The notes under the pieces were generated by a model. That model ran no database searches. It saw only the letters and a list, made by a program, of their open reading frames with translations, and was not told the DNA's origin. A program made the position numbers and the translations under genes. Below are positions 41,907-51,523 of a stretch of 64,000 nucleotides of DNA, in pieces. The stretch's first letter is position 1; each line of letters opens with the position of its first letter. The stretch covers positions 2,118,001 through 2,182,000 of the forward strand of contig NZ_CP127294.1 in assembly GCF_030285625.1 (NCBI RefSeq). Reading direction: 5' to 3'. The stretch is from Amycolatopsis sp. 2-15. Its GTDB lineage: Bacteria; Actinomycetota; Actinomycetes; Mycobacteriales; Pseudonocardiaceae.

Positions 41907-41963
41907 GTGGAGAAGGGTACCGGATGGGGTGGTGCGGTCCCGCAGGCGGGCCGGGGGTGGGGA

Positions 41964-42713
41964 TCAGGCCGGGACGACGTCGGCGACGACGATGGTGATG
42001 TTGTCGGGGCCGCCGCCGTCGTTGGCGAGGGTGATGAGGGCGGGGACGGCTTCGTCGGGGGCGCCGGCGGCCAGGGTCTCGGCGATGGCGGGTTCGCCGG
42101 CGCCGGCGGTGAGGCCGTCGGAGCAGAGCAGGAGGCGGTCGCCGGCGAGGGGCGTGAACTCCCAGACGTCGGGGTCGCCCGAGCCGGTGCTCTGGAGGGC
42201 CTTCATGAGCAGTGAGCGGCGCGGGTGGTCGATGGCGTCGGCCTGGGAGATTCGGCCGTCTTCGACCAGGGCCTGGACGAGAGTGTGGTCACGCGTGATG
42301 CGGTGCAGCTCGCCGTCGCGCAGGAGGTAGCCGCGCGAGTCGCCGATGTGGGCGGCGGCGAAGTGGACGCCGTCGAAGAGCAGGGTGGTGAGCGTGGTCC
42401 CCATGCCGTGGGTGGCCGGGTCCTGCTCGGCGACCTCGGCGAGGCGCTCGCCGATCCGCCGTACGCCGTCGGCGAGGGTGCTCTGGAGGTCGAGCGAGGT
42501 GAGGTCGAGCGAGCGCAGCTCGGAGTCCAGGCTCGCGAGCACGCCGACCGCGGTGGCACTGGCCACTTCCCCGTGGGGCTGACCACCGATACCGTCGGCC
42601 ACGGCGAGCAGGCGTCCGCTGGCGTAGACGGAGTCCTCGTTGATCGAGCGTCGTCGCCCGGTGTCGGAGCCCGCGGCGTAGCGCAGGCTGAACCGGGTCT
42701 GGTTGGTGGCCAT
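41964..42713 (-). CDS. soluble PP2C-family Ser/Thr protein phosphatase
   Basis: 249 aa. PPM motifs in order: SDTGRRRSINEDSVYASG, LLAVADGIGGQPHGEVAS (DG-GG metal site), MGTTLTTLLFDG, AHIGDSRGYLLRDGELHRIT, LLLCSDGLTAG and GGPDNITIVVAD. It consists of the catalytic domain only, without the membrane segment and PASTA-linked context of PstP, so it is a stand-alone cytosolic enzyme. It faces, across 77 bp, the methylase gene whose downstream neighbour is a soluble Ser/Thr kinase, a natural antagonist. ATG 42713 is used. Confidence 0.92.
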   Translation of the reverse strand: MATNQTRFSLRYAAGSDTGRRRSINEDSVYASGRLLAVADGIGGQPHGEVASATAVGVLASLDSELRSLDLTSLDLQSTLADGVRRIGERLAEVAEQDPATHGMGTTLTTLLFDGVHFAAAHIGDSRGYLLRDGELHRITRDHTLVQALVEDGRISQADAIDHPRRSLLMKALQSTGSGDPDVWEFTPLAGDRLLLCSDGLTAGAGEPAIAETLAAGAPDEAVPALITLANDGGGPDNITIVVADVVPA

Positions 42714-42790
42714 GCCACCATGAAACCATTGGTTGACTGAGTTAACAAGCAAAACGATGGAAACTTCAGTCATCAGCTATCGTGCTGGCC
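42714..42790. promoter_or_regulatory. PP2C/methylase divergent promoter region
   Basis: 77 bp, unusually AT-rich for this genome. TTGACT (42733-42738) could be a -35 for the methylase, and GTTGACTGAGTTAAC (42732-42746) is a pair of similar half-sites (GTTGAC and GTTAAC) that could be an operator. The helix-turn-helix of the methylase protein makes self-regulation plausible. No -10 is convincing. Confidence 0.4.
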
Positions 42791-44533
42791 ATGGACGACA
42801 CCGCGACGGTCAGCGCCGCCGAGATCGCCCGGCTCGCGGGGGTGCGCCGCGCCGCGGTGAGCAACTGGCGGCGGCGCCACGACGACTTCCCGCGCCCGGT
42901 CGGCGGCACCGCGTCCAGCCCGCTGTTCTCGCTGCCCGAGGTGCAGGCGTGGCTGACCAGCCGCGGCCGGCCGGTGGAGCTCGCGCCGATCGACCTGGCG
43001 TGGCAACGGCTGCGCGCCCTCGGCGACGACCTCGAGCTGGGCACCCGCGTCGCCGACGCCGGTGAATACCTCGCCCACGCCACCGAACGTCCGACGGACG
43101 ACCCCGAGCTGCTCGCCCTCCTCACCGAGGTGGCCACGACGAACGGCGCGAGCTGGACGTTCGAGCAGCTCTGTGATCGCTACTTCGAAGCCCACGCTCG
43201 CCGTGTCTCTCCGACCGCCCCCGCGTACGCGAGCCTGATGGTCCGCCTCACCGGCGCGAAGGGGACGACCGTGCTCGACCCGGCGTGCGGCTTCGGGTCC
43301 CTGCTCCTCGCCGCCGAGGCCACCCACGCCCAGGGCCAGGACAGCGACCCCACCACCGCCCGCATCGCCGCCCTGCGCCTGCGTCTCCACGGCGCCGACA
43401 CCGAAGTCCACGCCGGCGACTCCCTGCGTGAAGACGCCTACACCGGCCAGCGTGCCGACGTCGTCCTGTGCGACCCGCCGTTCAACGAACGCGCGTGGGG
43501 CCACGAAGAGCTCGTCGGCGACCCGCGCTGGGAGTACGGCCTGCCGCCGCGCGGCGAGTCGGAGCTCGCGTGGGTGCAGCACTGCCTGGCGCACGTGACA
43601 CCCGGCGGCACCGTCGCCATCCTCATGCCCGGCGCGGCGGCCGGCCGGCGCAGCGGCAAACGCATCCGCGCCAACCTCCTGCGTGCGGGCGCCCTCCGCG
43701 CCGTGCTCACCCTCGCCCCGGGCGCCGACCTCTGGCTGCTCACCAGACCCGAGCCCGGCACCCGCGCGCCCGCCACCGCGCTGATCGCCGAGACAACCGT
43801 CGACGACGCCGAGGCCCTCTGGCGCGACCACCTCGACAACGGCGCCGGCGAACGCATCATCGACCTCCTCGACGACGACGTCGATCTCACGCCCGCCCAG
43901 CGCCGCACCGCCCGCGAAGATCTCGGCGAGGCTTTCCTTGCCGCGCAACGGCTTTTCAGTCGCGTCGGCCTCGACCTCCCGCCCCTGCAGCCGACGGGAG
44001 AGGAGCCGCCGCACACCACCGTCGGCGAGCTGGTGAAGGCCGGCGCGCTGGAGATCCACCACGCGCCCACGCGCACTGGCGACGGCGACGAACCCGTCCT
44101 GACCCCCGACGACGTCCTGGCCGGCCGCGCCCCCACCGGCTACGCGGCTCCCGACGACGCGGCCGTGATCGCGCACGAAGGCGACGTGATCGCGTCCGTC
44201 ACCGGCGCGGTCAAGGTCCACAGTGGACCGCCCGTGCGGCTCGGCCCCGCACTTTCCCTCTACCGCGTGGATCCCGCCCGGCTCGACGCCGAGTTTCTCG
44301 CCGGCTGCCTGCGCGCCGCCGATTTCCCCGTGCACAGCGCCTCGACCCGCATCGACGCGCGGCGCCTCAAGGTGCCGCGCTACCCGCTTGCCGAGCAACG
44401 CTCGCACGGCGCCGCCTTCCGGGCCCTCGCCGAGTTCGACCGGGCGCTGCGGGAGACGGCGGAAATCGGCCGTGACCTGGTCCGGCTAGGCTTTGCGGCG
44501 CTCGCCGAAGGACGGCTGCGGCCCGGCGCCTGA
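42791..44533 (+). CDS. HTH - N6-adenine DNA methylase - HsdS-like fusion
   Basis: 580 aa. Residues 8-60 are a MerR/XRE-like helix-turn-helix (AAEIARLAGVRRAAVSNWRR, FSLPEVQAWL). Residues ~120-370 are an N6-adenine methylase core of the HsdM type: motif I VLDPACGFGSLLLA (161-174), motif IV as CDPPF (227-231; usually NPPY/F), and HCLAHVTPGGTVAILMPG. Residues ~410-570 resemble a type I specificity-subunit segment: HEGDVIASVTG, YRVDPARLDAEFLAGCL, and LKVPRYPLAEQRSHGAAF (the HsdS PL-EQ signature). No restriction nuclease is adjacent. It may modify DNA or act as a DNA-binding regulator. ATG 42791 is the likely start; GTG 42782 is possible. Confidence 0.82.
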   Translation: MDDTATVSAAEIARLAGVRRAAVSNWRRRHDDFPRPVGGTASSPLFSLPEVQAWLTSRGRPVELAPIDLAWQRLRALGDDLELGTRVADAGEYLAHATERPTDDPELLALLTEVATTNGASWTFEQLCDRYFEAHARRVSPTAPAYASLMVRLTGAKGTTVLDPACGFGSLLLAAEATHAQGQDSDPTTARIAALRLRLHGADTEVHAGDSLREDAYTGQRADVVLCDPPFNERAWGHEELVGDPRWEYGLPPRGESELAWVQHCLAHVTPGGTVAILMPGAAAGRRSGKRIRANLLRAGALRAVLTLAPGADLWLLTRPEPGTRAPATALIAETTVDDAEALWRDHLDNGAGERIIDLLDDDVDLTPAQRRTAREDLGEAFLAAQRLFSRVGLDLPPLQPTGEEPPHTTVGELVKAGALEIHHAPTRTGDGDEPVLTPDDVLAGRAPTGYAAPDDAAVIAHEGDVIASVTGAVKVHSGPPVRLGPALSLYRVDPARLDAEFLAGCLRAADFPVHSASTRIDARRLKVPRYPLAEQRSHGAAFRALAEFDRALRETAEIGRDLVRLGFAALAEGRLRPGA

Positions 44534-44542
44534 AGGGAAACC

Positions 44543-45427
<885 letters not shown>

Positions 45428-45428
45428 C

Positions 45429-45460
45429 GAAGTCCTCCCGACCCGGGTGGGGAGGACTTC
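45429..45460. terminator. bidirectional terminator between kinase and membrane-protein genes
   Basis: GAAGTCCTCCC (45429-45439) and GGGAGGACTTC (45450-45460), 11 bp perfect, between convergent genes. Confidence 0.75.
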
Positions 45461-45471
45461 GCGGCGGATCG

Positions 45472-45978
45472 TCAGGCGCGCACCGCGGGCCGGCTCTGCT
45501 CGGCCAGCGGCAGGCCGCGCTGCTGGACGCGGTAGTAGGTCAGCGCGTTCTGGACACCGATGCTCAGGCCCAGCGTCAGCAGGATCGACGCGGAGGTGAG
45601 GCCGCTGCCGAAGCCCAGGTGGCCGCCGAGGAAGCCGAAGCCGACGCGGGCGCCGATGGTCGCGAGCCACAGCACGAGGGTCAGTGCCGAGCCCTTCTGG
45701 AACGTCGTGGTGCCGCGCGCCGTGAGCGTCGTGCTGGCGCTGCGGGCGAGGCCGAGCACGACCAGCACCGCGATGTCTGCGCCGAGCAGCACCAGCTCGC
45801 CCGTGCTCGCCTTCGGCAGCGCCTGGGCGGTGGTGAACACGCCGATGGCGGTGAGCACGAGCGGCATCGTGACCAGTGACTTGCGGCTCAGCAGCGTGCC
45901 GCGCAGCTGCTTGTAGACCAGGCGGTAGAGGACGAGGGCCGCGATGGCGACGTAGGCGAGGATGGACAGCGGGTTCAT
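45472..45978 (-). CDS. DUF1453-like membrane protein
   Basis: 168 aa with about five hydrophobic helices: MNPLSILAYVAIAALVLYRL, LVTMPLVLTAIGVFTTAQAL, GADIAVLVVLGLARSAS, LTLVLWLATIGARVGFGFLG, SASILLTLGLSIGVQNALTY. The pattern is that of the DUF1453/CcdC-like group of unknown function. ATG 45978 follows AAGGAGCCCCCG. It is convergent with the kinase gene. Confidence 0.78.
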   Translation of the reverse strand: MNPLSILAYVAIAALVLYRLVYKQLRGTLLSRKSLVTMPLVLTAIGVFTTAQALPKASTGELVLLGADIAVLVVLGLARSASTTLTARGTTTFQKGSALTLVLWLATIGARVGFGFLGGHLGFGSGLTSASILLTLGLSIGVQNALTYYRVQQRGLPLAEQSRPAVRA

Positions 45979-46191
45979 CGGGGGCTCCTTGGTCGGTGGT
46001 GACACCCAGATTCGTCCTTCCGACCAGCCGTTTCGTCAGCTCACGGGCGGGTCCTGGGTGGATCCTCGCGTCCACCCGGGGGTGGAGCCGCGCCGAAATC
46101 GTGACCTTCGGGCCGCAACCACCACTGGGGGACGGTCGTCTATCCCCGTGACAAGTTCGACCGACGAGTTCGACCCTGGGGGTACCGGATC

Positions 46192-46863
46192 GTGAAGAGG
46201 CTTCTGGTGGGGATCGCGGCCGTGGCCGGCGCGTTCGTGCTCGCCGCGTGTTCCGGCGGCGGTGCGTCGCCCGCCAACGTGACCGGCGGTGGCGCGGTGG
46301 AGGCCGGTGCCGGCGGCGGTGCGCCGACGACCTCGGCGGCCACGTCGAGCAGCGCGCCCGCGACCACGAGCAGCGCCCCGGCCACCACGAGCTCGCCGGC
46401 CACGAGCTCGTCGAAGCCCAAGCCCACGAGCACGAAGCCGACGAGCACCAAGCCGAAGCCCACCACGACCAAGCCGAAGCCGCCGGCGACCACGGCCGAC
46501 GTGCCGTGCGCCAAGGCCGCCGCCGCGTCGGGCACGGCCGCGTGCGTGGACATCTCGGCGCACAAGGCGTGGCTGCTGCAGGACGGCAAGGTGATCTACG
46601 GCCCCGTCTCGATGCTGCCGGGCCGCAAGGGCTACGCGACGCCGACGGGCTCGTTCCGCGTGCTGTCGAAGGAGAAGATGCACTACAGCCGCGAGTTCGA
46701 CAACGCGCCCATGCCGAACTCCGTCTTCTTCTACCCCGGCGACGCCTTCCACACCGGCAGCCTGAAGACGTACTCGCACGGCTGCGTCCACCTCTCGGCG
46801 ACGTCGTCGCTCAGGTTCTTCAACACCCTCCACGTCGGCGACGTCGTGCAGGTCGTGCCCTGA
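46192..46863 (+). CDS. L,D-transpeptidase lipoprotein (YkuD domain)
   Basis: 223 aa. Lipobox LAAC with Cys20; then an Ala/Thr/Ser/Pro/Lys low-complexity linker (~25-100) and a YkuD domain (~105-223): VDISAHKAWLLQDGKVIYGP, TPTGSFRVLSK, and the catalytic HTGSLKTYSHGCVHLS with the nucleophile Cys in HGCVHL. It makes 3-3 cross-links in peptidoglycan or attaches proteins to it at the outer face of the membrane. GTG 46192 is used. It is followed by a T-tailed terminator. Confidence 0.93.
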   Translation: MKRLLVGIAAVAGAFVLAACSGGGASPANVTGGGAVEAGAGGGAPTTSAATSSSAPATTSSAPATTSSPATSSSKPKPTSTKPTSTKPKPTTTKPKPPATTADVPCAKAAAASGTAACVDISAHKAWLLQDGKVIYGPVSMLPGRKGYATPTGSFRVLSKEKMHYSREFDNAPMPNSVFFYPGDAFHTGSLKTYSHGCVHLSATSSLRFFNTLHVGDVVQVVP

Positions 46864-46882
46864 CGGGTGGGTGAAACGCGAA

Positions 46883-46921
46883 GTGGGGGCGTCGGTCGAA
46901 ACCGGCGCCCCCACTTCTTTT
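46883..46921 (+). terminator. intrinsic terminator after the L,D-transpeptidase
   Basis: A 14-bp stem, GTGGGGGCGTCGGT and ACCGGCGCCCCCAC with one wobble pair, loop CGAA, followed by TTCTTTTT. One of the few classic rho-independent terminators here. Confidence 0.88.
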
Positions 46922-46951
46922 TCGCGCTTACACGGCCAACGGCCCGAACGC

Positions 46952-46980
46952 GGCGGGACCGCTCGTGCCGTTCGTTCCGG
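46952..46980 (+). repeat. single dispersed copy of the GGGACCG repeat family
   Basis: CGGCGGGACCGCTCGTGCCG followed by TTCGTTCC matches the core of the 31-bp units in arrays A and B. It sits exactly where the hydrolase remnant loses its C-terminus. Confidence 0.55.
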
Positions 46981-47749
46981 AGTCGGGATGCGGATCTGCT
47001 CGGTGTGCGTGGACAGCGGCAGCGACAGCTCCTGCCCGGTGCTGGGGATCGCGCCGAGGGAGAGCTTGTTGTGGCGGTTGACGAACGTCGAGCCTTCGCC
47101 GAGCGTCACGGTGTCGCACAACACGTTCTGGTCGTAATCGATCATTCCTTGATCGACATTGGACAACACGAAGAGGAAGTCCTGATCACGCCCGCCCGCC
47201 GGCGGTGTGAAGTACGTCGGGTCGAGGCCGACGACGGACGCGGTCTTGGCGTCGATCATCGCCGGGTTGCGCGCGAAGCCGCTGAAGAACCGGACCAGCG
47301 GGTCGAGCTGGATGCTCGAGCCCCAGCCGGTGCCGATCACGGCGTCGGCGTCGTAGTAGATCGAGGACTCCAGCCACGACGTCGCGGTGCCGTAGGAGTG
47401 CCCGACCAGGATCACGTGCTCGAACGGCGAGCCGCCGATCTTGCCCGCACGCAGCTGTTGCAGCACCGGGTGCGCGACCTCGGCCTGCACGTGGAGCGTG
47501 ACCAGCGCGCCCGAGGGGTGGGCGCTCTTGCCGTAGCCGAGGCGGTCGATGGCGAACACGTCGTAGCCGGCCGCGGTCATCTGCCGGACGAACGAGTAGG
47601 TCTCGGGCTGGTAGCCCGAATCCCAGTACTGGTTGGTGTAGGTGATGCCGTGCAGCGCCAGCATCACCGTCTTCGCGGAGCCGGACGCGGGCAGGCACGG
47701 CCGGCCGTGGATGGTCAGCTCCGGCGGCGCCGTGATCGAGCCGGGTTGG
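46977..47749 (-). pseudogene. remnant of a secreted alpha/beta hydrolase
   Basis: The minus strand encodes LTIHGRPCLPASGSAKTVML, ALHGITYTNQYWDSGYQPET, AIDRLGYGKS, HVILVGHSYGTATSWLESSI (nucleophile-elbow G-H-S-Y-G) and VNRHNKLSLGAIPSTGQELS. This is the middle of an alpha/beta hydrolase. The N-terminus has no signal peptide: the frame is closed by a TGA at 47750-47752 right before SITAPPELT. The C-terminus, with the acid and histidine, is missing: after STHTEQIRIP the frame runs through a dispersed repeat (GGGACCGCTCGTGCCG, 46958-46973) and then into the antisense of the terminator and transpeptidase. Probably inactive. Confidence 0.72.
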
Positions 47750-47892
47750 GCTCAGGTGTTCGAATATTCACGGGATGCGCAGGTCCAGGTGGCACCCGCA
47801 GGGTCGGTGCGGGTACTTAACGCAATTCACCCGGATGTGGTAACAACGTCTTCTTCGTGAGCGATAACCGATCACTCACGAAGGGGCAACGC
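47750..47892 (+). promoter_or_regulatory. upstream region of the sugar dehydrogenase gene
   Basis: It holds ACCCGCA/TGCGGGT (about 47792-47813) and GTGAGCGAT...ATCACTCAC (47857-47879), an interrupted palindrome 14 bp before the ATG that could be a repressor site or a translation-blocking hairpin. GAAGGGGC is the ribosome binding site. Confidence 0.45.
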
Positions 47893-50877
47893 ATGGCCTG
47901 GAACAAGCTTCGCTCGCTGCTGACGGCCGCTGTGCTGGCCGTGGCGCTGGTCCCGATCACCGCGTCCGCCGCGGCGGCCGATGACGCCGCGCCGTCGTTG
48001 CCCGCCGGCTTCGTGCTGCGGGACACGCCTACCGGGCTCTCGCCCTACGACTTCACCGACTTCGCGTGGCTTCCCGACGACAGCGTGCTGGCGCTGGGCA
48101 AGAGCGGTGCCGTCAACTGGGTCCCGGCCAACGGCTCGGGCGCGCCCGAGCGGATCGCGAACTTCGCGGTCGAGACGCAGGGCGACATGGGGCTCACGAG
48201 CGTCGCGCTCGCCCCGGACTACGCGACCTCGCACCAGATCTACCTCAACCGCGCCGTGAGCACGGGCCGCGGCCAGTACGTGCTGCGGGCCGCGCGCTTC
48301 ACCGTGACCCTCGACAGTTCGGGCCACCCCTCCGGGCTCACCGGCGAGAAGGTGATCTTCGAGCTGCCGGGCAGTCAGTACTACGTCCACGGCCTCGACA
48401 CCGTGATCCCCGCGCCCGACGGCACGCTCTGGTACTCCGTGGGCGACAATGGCGACGCGGGCAAGACCAACGAGGTCGCGTTCGTGGCGCTCGACCTCGA
48501 CTCGCCGCACGGCAAGATCCTGCACATCACGCCGGATGGCAAGGGTGTGCCGAGCAACCCGTTCTACAGCGCCTCGGCGCCGGATTCCACGCGTAGCAAG
48601 GTGTTCGCGAGCGGCTTCCGCAACCCGTTCCGCTTCACGCTCGACCCGAAGAGCGGGCTGCCCGTGGTGGGCGACGTCGGCTGGTACCTGTGGGAAGAGA
48701 TCGACGTGGTGCAGCCCGGCGCGAACCTCGCGTGGCCGTGCTGGGAAGGCAACCACCCGACGCCCGGCTACAGCACCGACGCGCGCTGCGCCCACGTCGT
48801 GAACACGCCGCCGTTGTGGGAACACCAGCACGGCACCGGGCCGACGAACGGCAACAGCGTCACCGGCGGCGTTGTCTACAGTGGAACGACGTACCCGGCC
48901 GGGTACCAGGGCGCGTACTTCTTCGGTGACTACGCGGGCCAGAAGCTGTGGACGCTCAAGTACAACGCGCAGGGCGCCCTCATGCAGGCGCCGGTGAACC
49001 CGCCGCCGTTCGCGAACATCGGCGGCGTCACGCGGATTTCCTCGGCGCCCAACGGTGACATCGTGTTCGCCGACCTCAACGGCGGCCGCCTGCGCCGCCT
49101 GAGCTACTCGAGCAACAACGCGGCGCCGGTCGCGGTGGCGACGTCGTCGACCGACCCCGACACGCGCACCGTTTCCTTCGACGCCAGTGGTTCCTACGAC
49201 TTCGACGGCGACGCGCTCACCTACACCTGGGACTTCGGCGACGGCACCACGGCGACGGGTGCGACCGCGAGCCACAAGTACGCCACGGGCCCGTCGTTCA
49301 CGGCCACGCTCACCGCCCAGGATTCCCTGGGTGCCAAGGGGACCACCACGGTCGCGGTCGCGCCGGGGAACCACTCATCCGATCTCGAACTGTCCACTCC
49401 GGACAAGACCTTCGCCGTCGGGGAGCCGGTTTCGCTGACCGCCACGGCCACCGACGAAGAGGACGGCACGCTGCCGGTCACGTGGACGTCGCTGATCCGG
49501 CACTGCCCCGACCTCGGCGCCTGCCACGTGCACCCCGACGACGGCGCGACCGGGCCCTCGCTTTCCGTGCCGTTCACCGACCACACCGACTCGCGCATGG
49601 AGTTCACCGCGACGGTCACCGACAGCGCCGGTGTGAAGGCGAGCAAGACGTACGTCGCGATGCCGCGCCAGCACCGGCTCACGCTCGTGAGCGCGCAGCC
49701 GGCCGCGCTCAGCATCCCCAGCGAGGGTGGCGTGAGCAGCGCGATGGTGACCGAAGGCGCGACGTTCGACGTGACCGCGGCACCGCTGGGCAGCGACGGC
49801 GCGTCGAAGTTCACCGGCTGGCAGGACGGACCGGCCACCGCGTCGTGGTCGATCACCGTCGGTGCGAGCGACACGACGCTGACCGCGAACTACGCCACCG
49901 CGATCGACCAGCGCTACGCCGCGGAACCCGCGCTGCGCACGCTCGTCGGCGCGGCGACCGGTCCCGAGGTGGTCGACGGCCCGGTGCACTACCGCCCGTA
50001 CGCCCACGCCCGCCTGTACTGGACGGTCGCGACCGGCGTGCGCGAGATCGGCGGCCAGATCCTCGCCGAGTACCTCGCGATCGGCGGGCACCAGGACTAC
50101 GGGCCGCCGGTGACCGACGAGACGCCGACTCCCGACGGCGTCGGCCGGTTCAACCACCTGCAGGGCACGCCGGGTACGCAGGCCGCGTCGATCTACTGGA
50201 CGCCGTCGACGGGCGCGCACTCGATCCAGGGCCTGATCCGCGCGAAGTGGGCGGCGCTGGGCTGGGAAAAGACCACGGGCTACCCGATCAACGACGAGGC
50301 CGGCACGCCCGACGGCGTCGGCAGCTACAACCATTTCAGCGGCGGCGGCTCGATCTACTACACCGTGGCCACGGGCGCGCACTGGATCAACGGGGCGATC
50401 AAGCAGAAGTGGGCCGCGTACGGCTGGGAGCGCGGGCTCGGTTATCCGACCACGGACGAGTCGGTGACCCCGGACGGCGTCGGCCGCTACAACCACTTCA
50501 CTGGTGGCGCCTCGATCTACTGGACGCCGTCGACGGGTGCGCACGAGATCGGTGGCGCGATCAAGCAGAAGTGGGCGGCATACGGCTGGGAGCGCGGCTT
50601 CGGCTACCCGACCACCGACGAAACCGCGACGCCCAACGGGGCCGCGCGCTACAACCACTTCAGCGGCAACGCGTCGATCTACTGGAGTCCGGCGACGGGC
50701 GCGCACAACGTGAAGGGCGAGATCCGCAAACGCTGGGCCGCACTCGGGTGGGAGAAGTCGTACCTGGGGCTGCCGACGTCGGACGAGTACCGGTACGGCG
50801 CCAACGGGTTCCGCAGCGACTTCCAGGGCGGCTACATCGTGTGGACGCCGGCGGGGGCGGTCGACCGCCGCTGGTGA
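47893..50877 (+). CDS. secreted PQQ-type sugar dehydrogenase with PKD and LGFP repeats
   Basis: 994 aa. Signal peptide near 1-31 (LRSLLTAAVLAVALVPITAS). Residues ~40-410 are a glucose/sorbosone dehydrogenase beta-propeller: LPAGFVLRDTPTGLSPYDFT, FASGFRNPFRFTLDPKSGLP, VGDVGWYLWEEIDVVQPGAN, YFFGDYAGQKLWTL. A PKD domain follows (~420-505: YDFDGDALTYTWDFGDGTTA), then a second Ig-like region to ~655. From ~690 come about six LGFP units (KWAALGWEKTTGYPINDEAG, SIYWTPSTGAH), which bind the cell wall in mycolata. It is exported and probably wall-attached, oxidising sugars. ATG 47893 is preferred (GAAGGGGC). Confidence 0.92.
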   Translation: MAWNKLRSLLTAAVLAVALVPITASAAAADDAAPSLPAGFVLRDTPTGLSPYDFTDFAWLPDDSVLALGKSGAVNWVPANGSGAPERIANFAVETQGDMGLTSVALAPDYATSHQIYLNRAVSTGRGQYVLRAARFTVTLDSSGHPSGLTGEKVIFELPGSQYYVHGLDTVIPAPDGTLWYSVGDNGDAGKTNEVAFVALDLDSPHGKILHITPDGKGVPSNPFYSASAPDSTRSKVFASGFRNPFRFTLDPKSGLPVVGDVGWYLWEEIDVVQPGANLAWPCWEGNHPTPGYSTDARCAHVVNTPPLWEHQHGTGPTNGNSVTGGVVYSGTTYPAGYQGAYFFGDYAGQKLWTLKYNAQGALMQAPVNPPPFANIGGVTRISSAPNGDIVFADLNGGRLRRLSYSSNNAAPVAVATSSTDPDTRTVSFDASGSYDFDGDALTYTWDFGDGTTATGATASHKYATGPSFTATLTAQDSLGAKGTTTVAVAPGNHSSDLELSTPDKTFAVGEPVSLTATATDEEDGTLPVTWTSLIRHCPDLGACHVHPDDGATGPSLSVPFTDHTDSRMEFTATVTDSAGVKASKTYVAMPRQHRLTLVSAQPAALSIPSEGGVSSAMVTEGATFDVTAAPLGSDGASKFTGWQDGPATASWSITVGASDTTLTANYATAIDQRYAAEPALRTLVGAATGPEVVDGPVHYRPYAHARLYWTVATGVREIGGQILAEYLAIGGHQDYGPPVTDETPTPDGVGRFNHLQGTPGTQAASIYWTPSTGAHSIQGLIRAKWAALGWEKTTGYPINDEAGTPDGVGSYNHFSGGGSIYYTVATGAHWINGAIKQKWAAYGWERGLGYPTTDESVTPDGVGRYNHFTGGASIYWTPSTGAHEIGGAIKQKWAAYGWERGFGYPTTDETATPNGAARYNHFSGNASIYWSPATGAHNVKGEIRKRWAALGWEKSYLGLPTSDEYRYGANGFRSDFQGGYIVWTPAGAVDRRW

Positions 50878-50887
50878 GTGGCCCGGG

Positions 50888-50915
50888 TCACCCACGCCGG
50901 GTCCGGCGTGGGTGA
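50888..50915 (+). terminator. hairpin after the sugar dehydrogenase
   Basis: TCACCCACGCCG (50888-50899) and CGGCGTGGGTGA (50904-50915), 12 bp perfect with a 4-base loop, nine bases past the stop codon. Confidence 0.75.
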
Positions 50916-51033
50916 TCTGTCCTTTGTGGGCGTTCCAGGCGGGTGGGAAGTGCCCGTGTGGACGGTAAGTCAGGAACTTTCAGACAACGGTTCGTGAGGT
51001 AACTTCACGGAAGATCATCGAGAAAGGTCTTCC

Positions 51034-51465
51034 ATGCGCAAGCTCGCCACGGCCGCCGTCGCCGGTATTGCCACCCTCGCCACCCTGCTCGTGCCGTCCG
51101 TCGCGTCGGCCACGCCCGGCCGTGGTGTCAGCGCGACCCTGATCTCCCAGTGGACGGCCGGAAACACCGACTTCGTCCTGCGCGAGATCACCCTCGCCCC
51201 GGGCGGCTCCACCGGCTGGCACACCCACGAGGGCAACCTCTACGGCTGGGTCCGCTCCGGCACGCTCACCCACTACGAGTCCGACTGCGCCATCGACGGC
51301 GTTTACCACCAGGGCGCCCCTATCATGGAACCGGCCGGTGCCGACCACGTCCACATCGGCCGCAACGAGGGCACCACGCCGATGGTCCTCGACGTCCTCT
51401 ACGTAATGCCCCACGGCGCGCCCCTCTCAGATGACGCGCCGAACCCGGGCTGCAGCTTCGACTGA
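51034..51465 (+). CDS. secreted cupin-domain protein
   Basis: 143 aa. Signal peptide 1-26 (MRKLATAAVAGIATLATLLV, cleavage at ASA). A single cupin barrel: LREITLAPGGSTGWHTHEGN (metal-binding HTHE), LYGWVRSGTLTHYESDC, and GADHVHIGRNEGTTPMVLDV. The two histidine groups suggest a bound metal. Two cysteines (ESDC, NPGCSFD) may form a disulphide. Substrate unknown; many such small exported cupins are uncharacterised. Confidence 0.88.
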   Translation: MRKLATAAVAGIATLATLLVPSVASATPGRGVSATLISQWTAGNTDFVLREITLAPGGSTGWHTHEGNLYGWVRSGTLTHYESDCAIDGVYHQGAPIMEPAGADHVHIGRNEGTTPMVLDVLYVMPHGAPLSDDAPNPGCSFD

Positions 51466-51523
51466 ACCCGCGCCGGACCCGGGGGCGCCGCGGTCGGGAC
51501 GGCACCGCCGGTTCCGGTCGGCG

